From: Carnegiea gigantea | Taxonomy: Eukaryota > Streptophyta > Magnoliopsida > Caryophyllales > Cactaceae | Reading direction: 5' to 3' | DNA length: 64,000 bases | Assembly (NCBI GenBank): GCA_029747015.1 | Contig: JAKOGI010001339.1 | Location: 186,001-250,000, forward strand | Shown: one piece after another, positions 12,483-23,639 of the stretch | Layout: every line of letters begins with the position of its first letter | Numbering within the stretch: position 1 is the first letter of the stretch | Made by a program: the position numbers and the translations under genes | The notes under the pieces: generated by a model | Seen by the model: the letters and a program-made list of their open reading frames with translations, nothing else | Told to the model about the DNA's origin: nothing | Database searches by the model: none

Positions 12483-13886
12483 TAGTTCCAACCCAGTTTG
12501 AGAGAGTGAGCTTGAGTGTTTTAGATTGTTATACTCATCTTGAATTAGAGGCTGAATATGCATCATATTTGGTACCAGAGCTTTGGCCACTTTTCTAGCC
12601 CTGAAACTTAGCCACAAACACTGCCCTCAACCAAGCACATAAGTTACATAGAACATGTTTAACAGGGGTGGCCAGATGAATGATAATATGACTTTGGAAG
12701 AGAAGTTTGAGGCCTTAATGAAGAACTATTATGTCGAAAAGCAAAATAAGTATTTAGGGAAGCATCTTGGGGCATCCCTCAAGAATAAGAGAAGGGCCTT
12801 GCATTCTAATACAATAAGCTCCTCAGGTCAATCACATGGAGAATCTGAAAGCCCAGAAAACTCTTTTGCCAGCTCCAATGTGGATGATTCTGAACCAAGG
12901 GCTAGAAGAGGCAGAAGACATCATCATTATCAATCTAGTCATAACATCAAGGTAGAGCTTCCTACGTTTGAAGGAAGGATTAATGTTGATGAATTTCTTG
13001 ACTGGTTGTATAGTATTGAGAGAGTCTCTGACTAAAAGGACATACTTGAAGATAAAAGGTAGAGTTGGTGGACTTGAGAATAAGGAAGCATGCCTCTCTC
13101 TGCCGGAGTGACCTATGTGCCAAAAGAGCTAAGAGAAAGAAGACCAAAATAAGGACGTAGGTGGAGATGAAATCGAAGGTCAAGAAGAGGTTTTTACCCT
13201 CATTATATCTTTAAGATAATTACTCTTAGCTGCATCGCTTGACTTAAGAAGCTATGTTTATTAAGGTGTACATTCGTGAGTTTGTGAAACTCTTAATAAA
13301 ATGCGAGTTGTAAGGACTTAAGGATCAGACATTGTGAGGTACCTTAGTGGTTAAGATCCTAAGCACTCTCATGTTACGGAACTGCTGTAGTGTACCACCT
13401 TTGAGGATGTTTGTGTGTTGGCTCATAGAGTTAAGCAGCAAAAGAAATCTAACACCTTTGAGGATGTTTGTGTGTTGGCTCAAAGAGTTAAGCAGCAAAA
13501 GAAATCTAAGTCAATATAAAATGAGCCATTAAAGCCTTTCTCCAGAAGCTAACCTTTCATTAGATGGCCCCTAAACTTACTGGCAGCTCATCTTAAGTAG
13601 CACTCTACAAAACAGACCCTCACCAGGCTATAATGCTAATAGGAGGTGTTATAAGTGTCATGGCTTGGGATGTATTGCTTCTGATTGCTACAATAATAAA
13701 ATGATTACCTTGGTGGAGTACCAAGCTACCCAAGAGGAAGAAGTGCAGAAGGAAAGTGAGTTTTATTTGATGGAGGAGGAAGGCAATAAGGAAGTGCTTG
13801 CTGAACCTAATGAAAGGGATCTCCTAGTGATTAGGAGAACTATTAACACTCAGAGGAGCTGTTAAGGTGAACAAAGGGAGAACATT
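12483..13886 (+). pseudogene. Array unit 3: best-preserved gag N-terminus
   Basis: The primer site reads TGGTACCAGAGC (12570-12581). The frame from 12655 (start MFNRGGQMNDNMTLEEKFEA) is open for 126 codons. It covers the coiled-coil-like N-terminus, a Ser-rich region, the RARRGRRHHHYQ basic stretch and the start of the capsid domain (FEGRINVDEFLDWLYSIERV), where it stops. A 57-bp internal tandem duplication (starting 13396 and 13453) lies in the region encoding FEDVCVLA and explains much of the extra length. The knuckle near 13650 reads CYKCHGLGCIASDC. Confidence 0.85.
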
Positions 13887-15127
13887 TTGCTCGAATCCAG
13901 TGTGACAGACTGAGCACGAATGCTTTAGATTGTCATACTCATCCTAAATTCTAGCCTAAATATACATCATGTTTGGTTTTAGAGCTTAGGCTACTCTCCT
14001 AGGGTTAGACCTTAGCCATAAACACTGTCCTTAACCACACACATATGCTACAAAGAACATGCTTAACTAGTCAGGCAAGATAAGTGGCCATATGACTTGG
14101 GGTAGCCCCTAAGAATAACAGGAGGGCCTTGTATTCTGATACAGCCAGCTCTTTAGGTCAATAACATGGAGAATCTGAGAACCTAGGAAGCCGTTTTCCA
14201 GCTCTGATGTGGGTGAATCTGAACCAAGGCCTAGAAGAGGCAGAGGACAGCATCATCATCACTTCAGTTATGATATCAAGGTAGAGGCTTCTAAGGTTGA
14301 AGGAAGGCTGAGTGCTATGAATTTCTTTTCTGGTAAAGTTGGTCACTTTGAGAACAACGAAGTGTGCCTCCCTCTGGTGAACCAACCTATGTGGCAAAAG
14401 AGCCAGGAGAGCGAAGGGCAAAATTAGGACGTGGGCAGAGATGAAATTGAAGCTCAAGTATAGGTTTTTACCCCCATCATATCTTTAAGATAATTACTCT
14501 CAATTACATTGTTTAACTCAAGAAACTATGTTTATTGAGGATACTCATTAGTTTGAGAAACTCTTGATGAAATGTAACTTTTAAGAAGCTGAGGATCGTA
14601 CCAGTGTTAAGCGCCTTAGTGTTTAAGAACCTAAGCACTCTCATGTTGTGGAACTACGACAACATGTGACCTTTGAGGATGTTTGTGTGTTAGCTCATAG
14701 AGTTGAGCAGCAAAAGAACTCTAAGTCAATAAAAAATGAGCCACAAAAGCCTTTTTCCAAAAGCCAACCTTTTAGTAAGGGCAGAACTCAATTGACCCCT
14801 AAACTTACTGTCAGCTCATCTCAAGTTACGCCGAGGACCCCAACTCTACAAAACAAACCCCCACCAAGCTATAACGCTAATATGAGGTGTTATAAGTATC
14901 ATGTCTTGTGATGTGTTGCTTCTAATTGTCATAATAGAAGGGTGATTTCCTCAGTAGAGTACCAAGCAACCTAAGAGGAAGAAATGGAGGAGGAAAGGGA
15001 GCTCTATTTGATGGAGGAGGAAGGCAATGAGGAAATCCTTGCCGAGCCTGATGAAGGGGTTCTCCTAGTGAATAGGAGAACTACCAACACTCAGAAGAGC
15101 TCTCAAGGTGAACAAATGGTGAACATT
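13887..15127 (+). pseudogene. Array unit 4: gag with 5' deletion
   Basis: Shorter by ~134 bp because most of the MTLEEK region is missing (near 14095). The primer site is TGGTTTTAGAGC (13974-13985). Two short open pieces remain, 14209-14427 (basic stretch and capsid start) and 14648-14911 (FEDVCVLAHRVEQQK through the Pro/Ser-rich linker). Confidence 0.85.
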
Positions 15128-16501
15128 TAGTTCCAATCTAGTTTGACAGATTGAGCTTGTGTGTTTTGGATTGTCATCCTAATCTTTAATTCTAGCTTAA
15201 ACATATATCATATTTAGTGTTAGAGCTTAGGCTACTCTCTCAAGCTTGAACCTTAGCCACAAACACTACCCTTGACTACATACATAAGCTACAAAAAATA
15301 TGTTTAACTGGTTAGGTAAGATAAGTAGTAGTATGACTTTAGAAAAGAAGTTTGAGTCCTTAATGAAGAACTACGAGCACTTCAAAAAGCAGAATGCGTT
15401 TTTAAGGAAGTATCTTAGGAAACCCCTCAAGAATAAGATGAGGGCCTTGCATTCTGATACAACAAGCTCTTTAGGTCAATCACATAGAAAATTTGGAAGC
15501 CCAGAAACCCTTTTGCGAGCTCCAATGTGGATAAATCTGAAGCAAGGACTAGAAGAGGTAGAAGACATCATCATCATTAGTCCTGTCATAACATCAAGGC
15601 AGAGGTTCCTAAGTTTGAAGGAAGGCTTGATCATGATGAATTTCATAACTGGTTCTATACTATGAAAAGAGTCTTTGACTGTAAGGACATACTTGAAGAT
15701 AGGAAGGTTAAGTTGGTGGCTTTAAGACTAAGGAAGTATGCCTTACTATGGTGGAACAATCTATGTTCCAAAACGCTAGGAGAGGGAAGAGCAAAATCAA
15801 GACATAGACCAAGATGAAATCCACGCTCAAGAATAGAGTTTTACACCCATCATATCTTCAAGATAATTACTCTCAATTGTATAGTTTAACTCAAGGAACT
15901 TTGTTTGTCAATGACTACACTCTTGAGTTTAAGAAACCCTTACTAAATGTGACTTGCAAAAATGTGAGGATCAGCACATTGTAAGGTACCTTAGTGGTTT
16001 AGATCCTTAGTGCACTCATGTTGTGGAACTAAAGCAGCATACCTCCTTTGAGGATGCTCGTGTGTTGGCTCATGGAGTTAAGCAACAAAAGTAATCTAAG
16101 TCAATAGAAAAAGAGCCAGCAAAGACTTCTCCCAGAACCCAACCTTTTAATAAGAGGAGCACTTAGTTGACCCCTAAACTAAGTTACAGCTCATCCAAAG
16201 TTGCTCCTAAACCCCAAACTCTACAAAACAAACCCCTACTAGGCTAAAATGGTAATAGGAGGTGTTACAGGTGTCATAGCTTGGGATGTATTGCTTCTGA
16301 TTGTCCCTATAGAAGAGTGATTACCTTGGTAAAGTACCAAGCTTCCTAACAGGAAGAAGTAGGAAGGAAAGGAGGTCTATTTGAAGTAGGAGTAAGGCAA
16401 TAAGGAGGTCCTTACTGCACCTTATGAAGGGGATCTCCTGGCAATAAGGAGAACTCTCAACACTCAAAAGGAGCCCTCAAGATGAACAAAAGGAGAATAA
16501 T
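15128..16501 (+). pseudogene. Array unit 5: broken gag
   Basis: Full unit length. The primer-site position is TAGTGTTAGAGC (15215-15226). The gag N-terminus is open from 15300 (MFNWLGKISSSMTLEKKFES) for 121 codons but leaves the gag frame about half way. The knuckle near 16270 reads CYRCHSLGCIASDC. Confidence 0.85.
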
Positions 16502-17341
16502 TAGTTCTAATCCAGGTTGATAGAGTGAGCATGAGGGTTTTGTATTGTCATACTCATCTTGAGTTTTAGCCTAAATATACATCATATTTGATATCAGAAC
16601 TTAGGTCACTTTGTTAGGCTTGAAACCTCAGCAACAGACACTGCCCTTGATTGGACGCATAAGCTACAAAGAACATGTTTAACTGGCCAGGAAAGATGAA
16701 TGAAAGCATGACTTTGAAGAGAAGTTTGAGGCCCTATTGGAGAACTACGAACACCTAGAAAAGCAAAATGAGTATCTAAGGAAGCATCGTGGGGTATCCC
16801 CCAAGAACAAGAGGAGGGCCTTGCATTTTGATACAACAAACTCTTCAGGTGAATCACATGGATAATCTGAAAGCCTAGAACACCATTTTGTCAGCTCTAA
16901 TGTGGATGACTCTAAACACAGGTGAGAAAACGTAGAAGGCATCATCATTATCAGTTTGGTCGTGACTACAAGGACAAACCTGAGGATAAAAAGGCCAAGT
17001 TGGTGCCTTTGAGAATGAGGAAGTATGCCTCCCTTTGTTAGAAGACCCCAACTCTACAAAATAAACCCGCACTAGCTATAATGCTAATAGATGGTGCTAC
17101 AAGTGTCATGGCTTGGGATGTATTGCTTCTGATTCTCCCAAGAGAAGAGTGATTACCATGGCAGAGTACTAAGCTACCCAAGCGGAAGAAGTGGAGGATT
17201 GAGGACGAAAGGGAGGTCAATCTGATAGAGGAAGAAGGCAATGAGGAAGTCCTTATGGAACCTGGTGAAGAGGATGTCCTAGTGATCAGGAGAACTATCA
17301 ACACTTAGAGGAGCTCTTAGGATGAACAAAGGGTGGCCATG
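16502..17341 (+). pseudogene. Array unit 6: gag with large internal deletion
   Basis: Only 840 bp. About 530 bp is missing between the capsid region and the PTLQNK linker; the joint is near 17040. The primer-site position reads TGATATCAGAAC (16589-16600). The zinc knuckle and acidic linker follow as in other units. Confidence 0.85.
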
Positions 17342-18715
17342 TAGTGCCAATCTAGTTTGAGAGGGTGAACTTGAGTGTTTTAGATTGTCATACTCATATG
17401 GAATTCTAGCCTAAATATGTATCATATTTGGTATCAGATCTTAGGCTACTCTCCTAGGTATGAACCTTTCTAGAAACACTACCCTTGATCAAACACGTAA
17501 GCTATAAAGAATATGTTTAACTGGCCAGGCAAGCTAAGTGGCAGTATGACTTTGGAAGAGAAGTTTGAGGCATTAATGTAGAACTACAAACAATTGGAAA
17601 AGCAGAATGAGTATCTAGGAAAGCATCTTGGGGTATCCCTAAAGAACAAGATGAGGGCCTTGCATTCTGATATAGGAAGCTCTTCAGGTTAATCACATGA
17701 AGAATTTGGAAGGCTAGAAAACCTTTTTGCCCACTCTAGTATGAAGTACTCTAAACCAAAGGCTAGAAGAGATAGAAGACATCATCATCATCAGTCCAGT
17801 CATGGCAATAAGGTAAAAGCTCCTAAGTTTAAAGGAAGGCTTGTCCCAGATGAATTTCTTAATTGGTTGCATACTATGAAGATAGTCTTCGACTAGAAAG
17901 ACATACCTAAGGATAAGAAGATGAAGTTGGTGGCTTTGAGACTAAGGAAGTATGCCTCCATCTAGTGGACCATTCTATGTGCCAAAAGAGCTCGGAGAGG
18001 GTAGATCAAAATCAGCATGTGGGCAAGGATGAAATCCATGATCAAGAATAGTTTGTACCCTCACAATACCATTAAGATAATTACTCTCAATTGCATAGTT
18101 GGACTTAAGAAACTATGTTTGTTGAGGAGTACACTCGTGAGTTTAAGAAACTTTTGATAAAATATAAATTGTAACAACCTGAGGATTAGACCATTGTGAG
18201 GTAACTTAGTGCGTTAGATCCTAAGTACTCTCCATGTTATGGAACTGCAGCAGGATACCACCCACAAGGATGCTTGGGTTTGGCTCATGGAGTTGAGTAA
18301 TAAAAGAAATCCAATTCAATAAAAAAGAAGCCACCGAAGCCTTTTCTTAGAACCCAACCTTTCAACAAGGGGAGCACTCAATTGACCCATAACCTTGCTG
18401 ACAGCTCATCTCAAGCTACCCCTATGACCCTAACTCTATAAAACAAACCCCTAGTAGGCTATAATGCTAATAGGAGGTGTTACAAGTGTGATGGTTATGG
18501 ATGTATTGCTTTTGATTGCCCTAATATAAGAGTGATTACCCCAGTAGAGTACCAAATTGCCTAAGAGGAAGAAGTCTAGGAGGAAAGGAAGGTATATTTG
18601 ATGGAGTAGGAAGGGAATGAGGAAGTCTTAGCTGAACATGATGAAGGGATCTCCTAGATATCAGGATAACTCTTGACACTTAGAGGAGCTCTCAGGATGA
18701 ACAAAGGGAAACATT
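17342..18715 (+). pseudogene. Array unit 7: broken gag with near-intact PBS
   Basis: Full unit length. The primer site is TGGTATCAGATC (17429-17440), one change from perfect. Gag is recognisable from 17525 (MTLEEKFEALM) but interrupted at once. The knuckle near 18485 reads CYKCDGYGCIAFDC. Confidence 0.85.
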
Positions 18716-18792
18716 TAGTTTCGATTCAGTTTGAGGGAGTGAGCTTGAGTGTTTTGGATTGTTACACTCATCTTGAATTCTAGCTTAAATAT
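18716..18792 (+). repeat. Array stub: 77 bp of LTR end
   Basis: The array ends inside the LTR-derived part of an eighth cassette (TAGTTTCGATTCAG ... TAGCTTAAATATT), before the primer site. Unrelated sequence follows. Confidence 0.8.
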
Positions 18793-18988
18793 TAACTGAA
18801 AAAGGGATTGCACATGAAGCATTGCATAGGGTTGTGTGTTCTGTTCTCTAAACCAACGCAGGATCACTGCTTCTTGTTGGGCGCTGAATTCATGATAGGG
18901 CCATTTGTACATCTCTTATTTCCTACTTTCTTTTCTCAGGGGTATGATGGTGAAGCAAAGGAGGCAAAAGGAAAAATTCAACAGCCAA
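18793..18988. other. Unassigned sequence between array and MITE
   Basis: No recognisable gene. A short open stretch at 18808-19032 crosses into the MITE and is not supported. Confidence 0.5.
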
Positions 18989-19209
18989 GGGCATGTTCTT
19001 TTTGTTGGCCCTTTTTGATGTACCAATTCTAACCAACTTCAATGCACTTCAATAAAAAATGCCAACTTCAACTTTTTTAATAAAAAATACCAGCCTTAAC
19101 CTACTTCAACCCACTTCAACATAAAATACCAATTTTAACCAATTTTAATATACCTTAACCAACTTCACCCTTTTATCAACTCCGATTTACCAACAAAAAG
19201 AACATGCCC
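18989..19209 (+). mobile_element. MITE, 221 bp, perfect 20-bp TIRs
   Basis: GGGCATGTTCTTTTTGTTGG at 18989-19008 is the exact reverse complement of 19190-19209. The interior is a degenerate repeat of AACTTCAACCCA-type units. No open frame of interest. The flanks do not show a clear target duplication, so the superfamily is not assigned. Confidence 0.85.
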
Positions 19210-19937
19210 TAATTACTCTAGGAGTATTTTCATTGTATCAGCAAGTGTTTGAATGCTTGAGAAGTGGCTAGTCTTGAACCTTGATGCCCTTCTTGAGCCT
19301 TGTGGCATATTCCGTGCTGTTAATTTCTGGGGAACCTGAAGAGTTGTTCAAATTGCAAATCTTATTATAACCTTAACTCTATGCTCTTGCGCTAGTTCAC
19401 CAAGTGCATCTAGAATGCTGTAAAAAATGAACTAGTCATAGACATGCATAAGTGCTCACAACTTCTGGGTGTTCTCCACACATACTGCATTTGAAGGGAT
19501 ATTGGGTCAGTGAATTAGAAAATGGCAATTTTTGAACTGATTTTACTTCGATTTGCATGCTATCATTGTGCAGTGGTTGTATCACATTTTGCTTATAAAT
19601 TGGATACTTTTAGGTGGTAGATCGTGTGATTTTTTTGCACTGAGCTTAACTATGTGCTGCGAACGAGCTCTTGAAACAGTTTTACTACTCTTTTCACAAA
19701 ATTTGATAAATTATGGCATTTGCGTTCGAAAGGAAAACAATCTTTTACAATTTATAGATATTAAAAGGGTCTCGTGGTGTCATAATCTCAGTTGATTTTC
19801 GTAACTATCATTTAAGATTAGTGTTTTTATGTACTCTTGTCTAGGTAACCTCCTACACTACATATCACACTTGACACTTCCCATCAAAGTGCTGGGTTTC
19901 AACCTCACCACAAGTATTGGAGATTTTTCTAATTTTA
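19210..19937. other. Unassigned sequence between two related MITEs
   Basis: No coding similarity recognised. An 80-codon open frame at 19553-19795 has no motif I know. Confidence 0.5.
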
Positions 19938-20241
19938 GGGCATGTTCTTTTCGTTCGTAAATTGGGAAGTGAAGTTGATTGAGATTGATTGAAGTAGATT
20001 GAAGTGGTTGAAGTGGGTATTTTTTGTTGAAGTCGGTTAAATATGATATTTTTAGTTGAAGTGCATAGGAGTTGGTTGAAGTGGATTGAAGTTGGTATAT
20101 TTTTTGAAGTTGGTTAAAAGAGTAAGAATAAAACTTTAAAGGAGGTGGGTTGAAGTAGGTTGAAATTAGTATTTTTTATTGAAGTGGGTTCAAGTGGGTT
20201 GAAATTGGTAAATTAGAAAAGACCAACGAAAAGAATAGGCC
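19938..20241 (+). mobile_element. Second MITE of the same family, ~304 bp
   Basis: It starts GGGCATGTTCTTTTCGTT and ends AACGAAAAGAATAGGCC, a decayed version of the same terminal repeat as 18989-19209. The interior carries GTTGAAGT(G/A)GATTGAAGT units, the complement of the first copy's interior, so the two lie in opposite internal orientation. TTTA borders both ends and could be a target duplication. Confidence 0.75.
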
Positions 20242-20319
20242 TTTAGTCCCCATTTGAATCAATATTCCCTTAATAAGTTATTATCAATGGAGCTCCTCAT
20301 TATAGGTTTTGGTATGGAG

Positions 20320-20712
20320 TAGTCTCATCAGAAATTGAGTCAAATATATCTTTTTCTATTAAAAAAGAGTGTAATTTACTCAGAGCTTTAAGGTAAACTA
20401 TATTATAGAGCATAACAAATTGGACAACTCAATACAATTTTTTTTATTAAAAAAATCAAAACATAGATCAAAGCAAACAACTAAACAAGTCAACTCATAA
20501 ATCTACGTCAAATCAAATACAAATAGCAACTCAATCCAAATCAAAAGAAAACTAATTAACTGAATTATGTGAACTGCACATCTAATGATATAAATCTACA
20601 TCCCATAAAGTAAGGCAAGCACATGCAAATTCTTACATAGTGACATTCGAATAGTGAAATTTCTTTTAAAAGAAAAAGAAAATCATTGACAATTCAATCA
20701 TCAACAACAAAC
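20320..20712 (+). repeat. Dispersed repeat, inverted partner of 46390-46795
   Basis: About 390 bp matches the reverse complement of 46390-46795, including GTCTCAT(C/T)AGAAATTGAGTCAA, AACAAGTCAACTCATAAATC and CTTTTAAAAGAAAAAGAAAA. No coding capacity or clear terminal repeats. Confidence 0.75.
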
Positions 20713-21829
20713 TAGTGTACATTTCATGATTCGCACGGGCATGTGTAATATTTCATTTGAGATTTTGATTATTAGGTAATTAATTTTGATTACATCAATA
20801 TTTGACATGTAATTATAGATTATGAATTATATATGTATTGTAATGGTTTATTATTTTTTATTTAGTCATTTTATGGTTGTACATTTTTAACACCTTTTTA
20901 AATCTTAAATGTTTTGAGTCATATGTTACTTATGAATTTGTTATTGTATACACTTGTATGCCTTGAGCTAAGTAATTAAGTTATATTTTCATTGTCCACT
21001 TTTTTGTTTATAAAAATTTTATTGTGAATAATTTGTTCATATAGAAGATATTTTTGTTATTATTTTTATTTTATTTGGTAAATTATTGTTATTGTTGTTG
21101 TTGTTGTTGTTGTTATCTATTTAGTAAGACATATAAGTATTTAAAATCATGTACCTCAATGTTAAGAATTTGTAGCATCACAGTAGTTAGCAACATTCAA
21201 ATGTATTAAAGTTAATATCACACCTCCTTAAAATATTTTAAACTTTCATATGTTTGGTAGCAAGAAAATAGCATCCTCATTAGCAAAGGTATTACTTAAT
21301 GCACACAAAATGTTTTTTTTTTTTTTAAGAGTTCAAGAATGAATAAAGAATGAGATTAAAAAAGAGGCAGGAAATAATATCTAAATCTTGCAAACAGTAG
21401 CGCATATTAGGTGTTTGTAGACCATATGAGTATGTATTTTAATTCTAATAATATTATTCCATCAATGTAGTATACTTTCCCTGTTTATGTCATAGTATTG
21501 AGTATTAGCTATTTGAACTATGCGTCTATTAAATTTTGGGGTGCATAAATATAATAATATAGTTTAATATAATAATAATTAATTAATTGTGGCCTACAAT
21601 CAATTGACATATAGGTACTTAAAATAATTAATTAATTTAAAAATATTTTATTTATTTATTCAAACAATAATATATGTAATAACTAAATTTTTTTTTCACT
21701 TTACATAATGAAGAAGTTAGGAATCACAATCAAATAATAATTATGTCATAACATTTAATATTTTAGTCAGTTATAGATTAGAGACAAGACTATTAGTCAC
21801 CTAATAAATCATTAAACCAACATTGAAAT
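20713..21829. other. AT-rich intergenic sequence
   Basis: No gene seen. A TTG trinucleotide run is at about 21084-21112. A single diverged copy of the tandem repeat described at 21830-22470 may lie at 21165-21265. Confidence 0.5.
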
Positions 21830-22540
21830 GTATTGTACTTTAATTTGATATTAATGATACATCATTACACAATAGATTAAACTTTGAAATATTTGTTAGA
21901 TATGGATAAATTAGACATTAGGAATTTGTAGCAGCACTTTAGTTAGACAGTATCACTTGAGTTAGGAACATTAAAATAAAACTTTAATTTATATTAATGG
22001 TATGTTTTTATAATATATTCAACTTTGATGTGTTTGTTAGATAAAGATAAATCAAACATTAGGAATTCACAATGTCACTTTAGTTAGACAACATCACTTG
22101 AGTTAGGAATAGTAAAATATATCTAATTGTACTTAAAATTTATGGATGTATGTATTTTAAAAGTCATGGTATACTAAATGTTTTTACCATTTTATAGCTT
22201 CATGAGATCATTTTGACCAAGCGTCAATTTAGTTAGGAACATTAATATGAAACTTTTATTATATATTAATGAGATGTGATTAAAATATGTTAAACTTTGA
22301 TGTATTTGTTAGATAGAGAAAAAAATCATACATTGAAAATTTGTAACATCACTTTAGTTAGCAAGCATCACTTCAGGAATTAAAATGTATTAAAATTTAA
22401 CTAAAATTTATGGATGTATTTCAAAGGTCATAGTATACTTAACTTTAATTAAAATTTATGAAGTTATTTCAAAGGTCTTAATACCCTTTTTTTTTTTTTT
22501 GTTCTGCATTTCATGTCTTTATAAGACCATCTTGACATTA
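21830..22540 (+). repeat. Diverged AT-rich tandem repeats (~125-270 bp periods)
   Basis: The block TTAAACTTTGA(A/T)(G/A)T(A/G)TTTGTTAGATA ... CATTAGGAATTxxxAxxxTCACTTTAGTTAG ... GAGTTAGGAAC recurs near 21880, 22015 and 22290. A second block, AAAATTTATGGATGTATxTxxxAAAGTCATxGTATAC, recurs near 22140 and 22410 and in part near 22450. The two blocks alternate, suggesting a higher-order duplication. Confidence 0.65.
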
Positions 22541-23153
22541 ACATATTGTCATTTATTGCATTAAGTATAAACTCCAAAGGAAAAAGGGAAAAAAAGAAAC
22601 TACTGAACCAATGCCGGATGTTACTCATCTAGGAATACATTTACTTTTATATTATATACATGATTAAACAATCTTAAAGGGAAAAAAAACTGAAATTAGA
22701 TTAAACGTGGGCAATTTAGAAGAATAATTTATTGACTATTGGAACACTTAATATTTGATTCCTTTTTTGTAACACTTAATATTTTTATTAATTACATTTT
22801 CAATTTTTATTAAAAAATAATATGTGCAATAACAGATTCTAATTTTCAATATCACAAAATTTTGACAACATTAAATAATACTAAAATTATTTATAAAGAT
22901 TATGATAATAACTAAAGATTTTGATTTTCAAAGTTATGTACAACCCTTAATCAAAATATCATGACATTAATATTTCAACCATAAATCGCTATTAACAAAG
23001 AATCAATTATTATCATGGTTACAAAGTACTATATTTTATTTATGATTTATATTTTATCAAATATTAATGTATGTGTCATAATGAGGATTATCAAAGTCTT
23101 TTAATTAAAAAATAAAAAATTCATAATTTAAAATATAAATAAATAAATAAATA

Positions 23154-23157
<4 letters not shown>
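22541..23157. other. AT-rich intergenic sequence
   Basis: No gene or structured repeat recognised. Confidence 0.5.
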
Positions 23158-23200
<43 letters not shown>

Positions 23201-23209
23201 TATATATAT

Positions 23210-23249
<40 letters not shown>

Positions 23250-23282
23250 ATATATCTATATATCATATAATATATATATATT
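23158..23282. repeat. (AT)n microsatellite
   Basis: Nearly pure TA dinucleotides with minor interruptions; strongly self-complementary. Confidence 0.95.
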
Positions 23283-23362
23283 AATATTCACCGTAACTTT
23301 CCATAATCTTACTGTAATAAAATATTTTTCACCGTCTTAATCTCCAAGCAACTCATAGCACT

Positions 23363-23388
23363 CCCCCCCCCCCCCCCCAAAAAAAAAA
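23363..23388. repeat. Poly(C)-poly(A) run
   Basis: A run of about 16 C is followed directly by about 9 A. It is prone to length error in assemblies. Confidence 0.9.
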
Positions 23389-23428
23389 TCCTAGCGTGAT
23401 TAATTACATGTCCAACAAAAAAAATCTT

Positions 23429-23629
23429 TGTTTTCAAATTTGTGACCACCATGCCTGCAACAAATTGTAAGCTTGCCTGCTGAGGCTACTGTTTTCTCTT
23501 CCCGTTTCTCATCATTTTTACCACTTACTGTTTTCAAATTTGTGACCACCATGCCTTCAACAAATTGCAAGCTTGCCTACTGAGGCTACTGTTTTCTCTT
23601 CCCATTTCTCATCATTTTTACCACTTACA
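23429..23629 (+). repeat. 100-bp tandem duplication
   Basis: TTTTCAAATTTGTGACCACC starts at 23431 and again at 23531. The two 100-bp copies, ending ATCATTTTTACCACTTAC, differ at only a few positions. Confidence 0.92.
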
Positions 23630-23639
23630 TAATGGCTTG

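Larger units (their letters stand above)
9733..18792 (+). repeat. Tandem array of seven LTR-end/PBS/gag cassettes (~1,375 bp each)
   Basis: The same cassette recurs head to tail with starts at 9733, 11108, 12483, 13887, 15128, 16502 and 17342, plus a stub at 18716-18792. Spacings are 1375, 1375, 1404, 1241, 1374, 840 and 1374 bp. Each cassette has, in order: ~84 bp of LTR end, a primer-site position, a leader, a gypsy-type gag (coiled-coil-like MTLEEK start, FEGRL/DEFLDWL capsid block, zinc knuckle), an acidic linker with LVIRRT(L/I)NTQR, and the first residues of protease ending QRENI. It then joins straight back to LTR-end sequence (TAGTTCCAATC). No reverse transcriptase, integrase or RNase H occurs anywhere in the array. 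Every gag copy is broken by stops and shifts. Confidence 0.9.

Noticed and set aside
9733..18792. Array considered as several nested insertions of separate elements
   Set aside because: All units share the same joint and nearly the same length and lack individual LTR pairs and target duplications.
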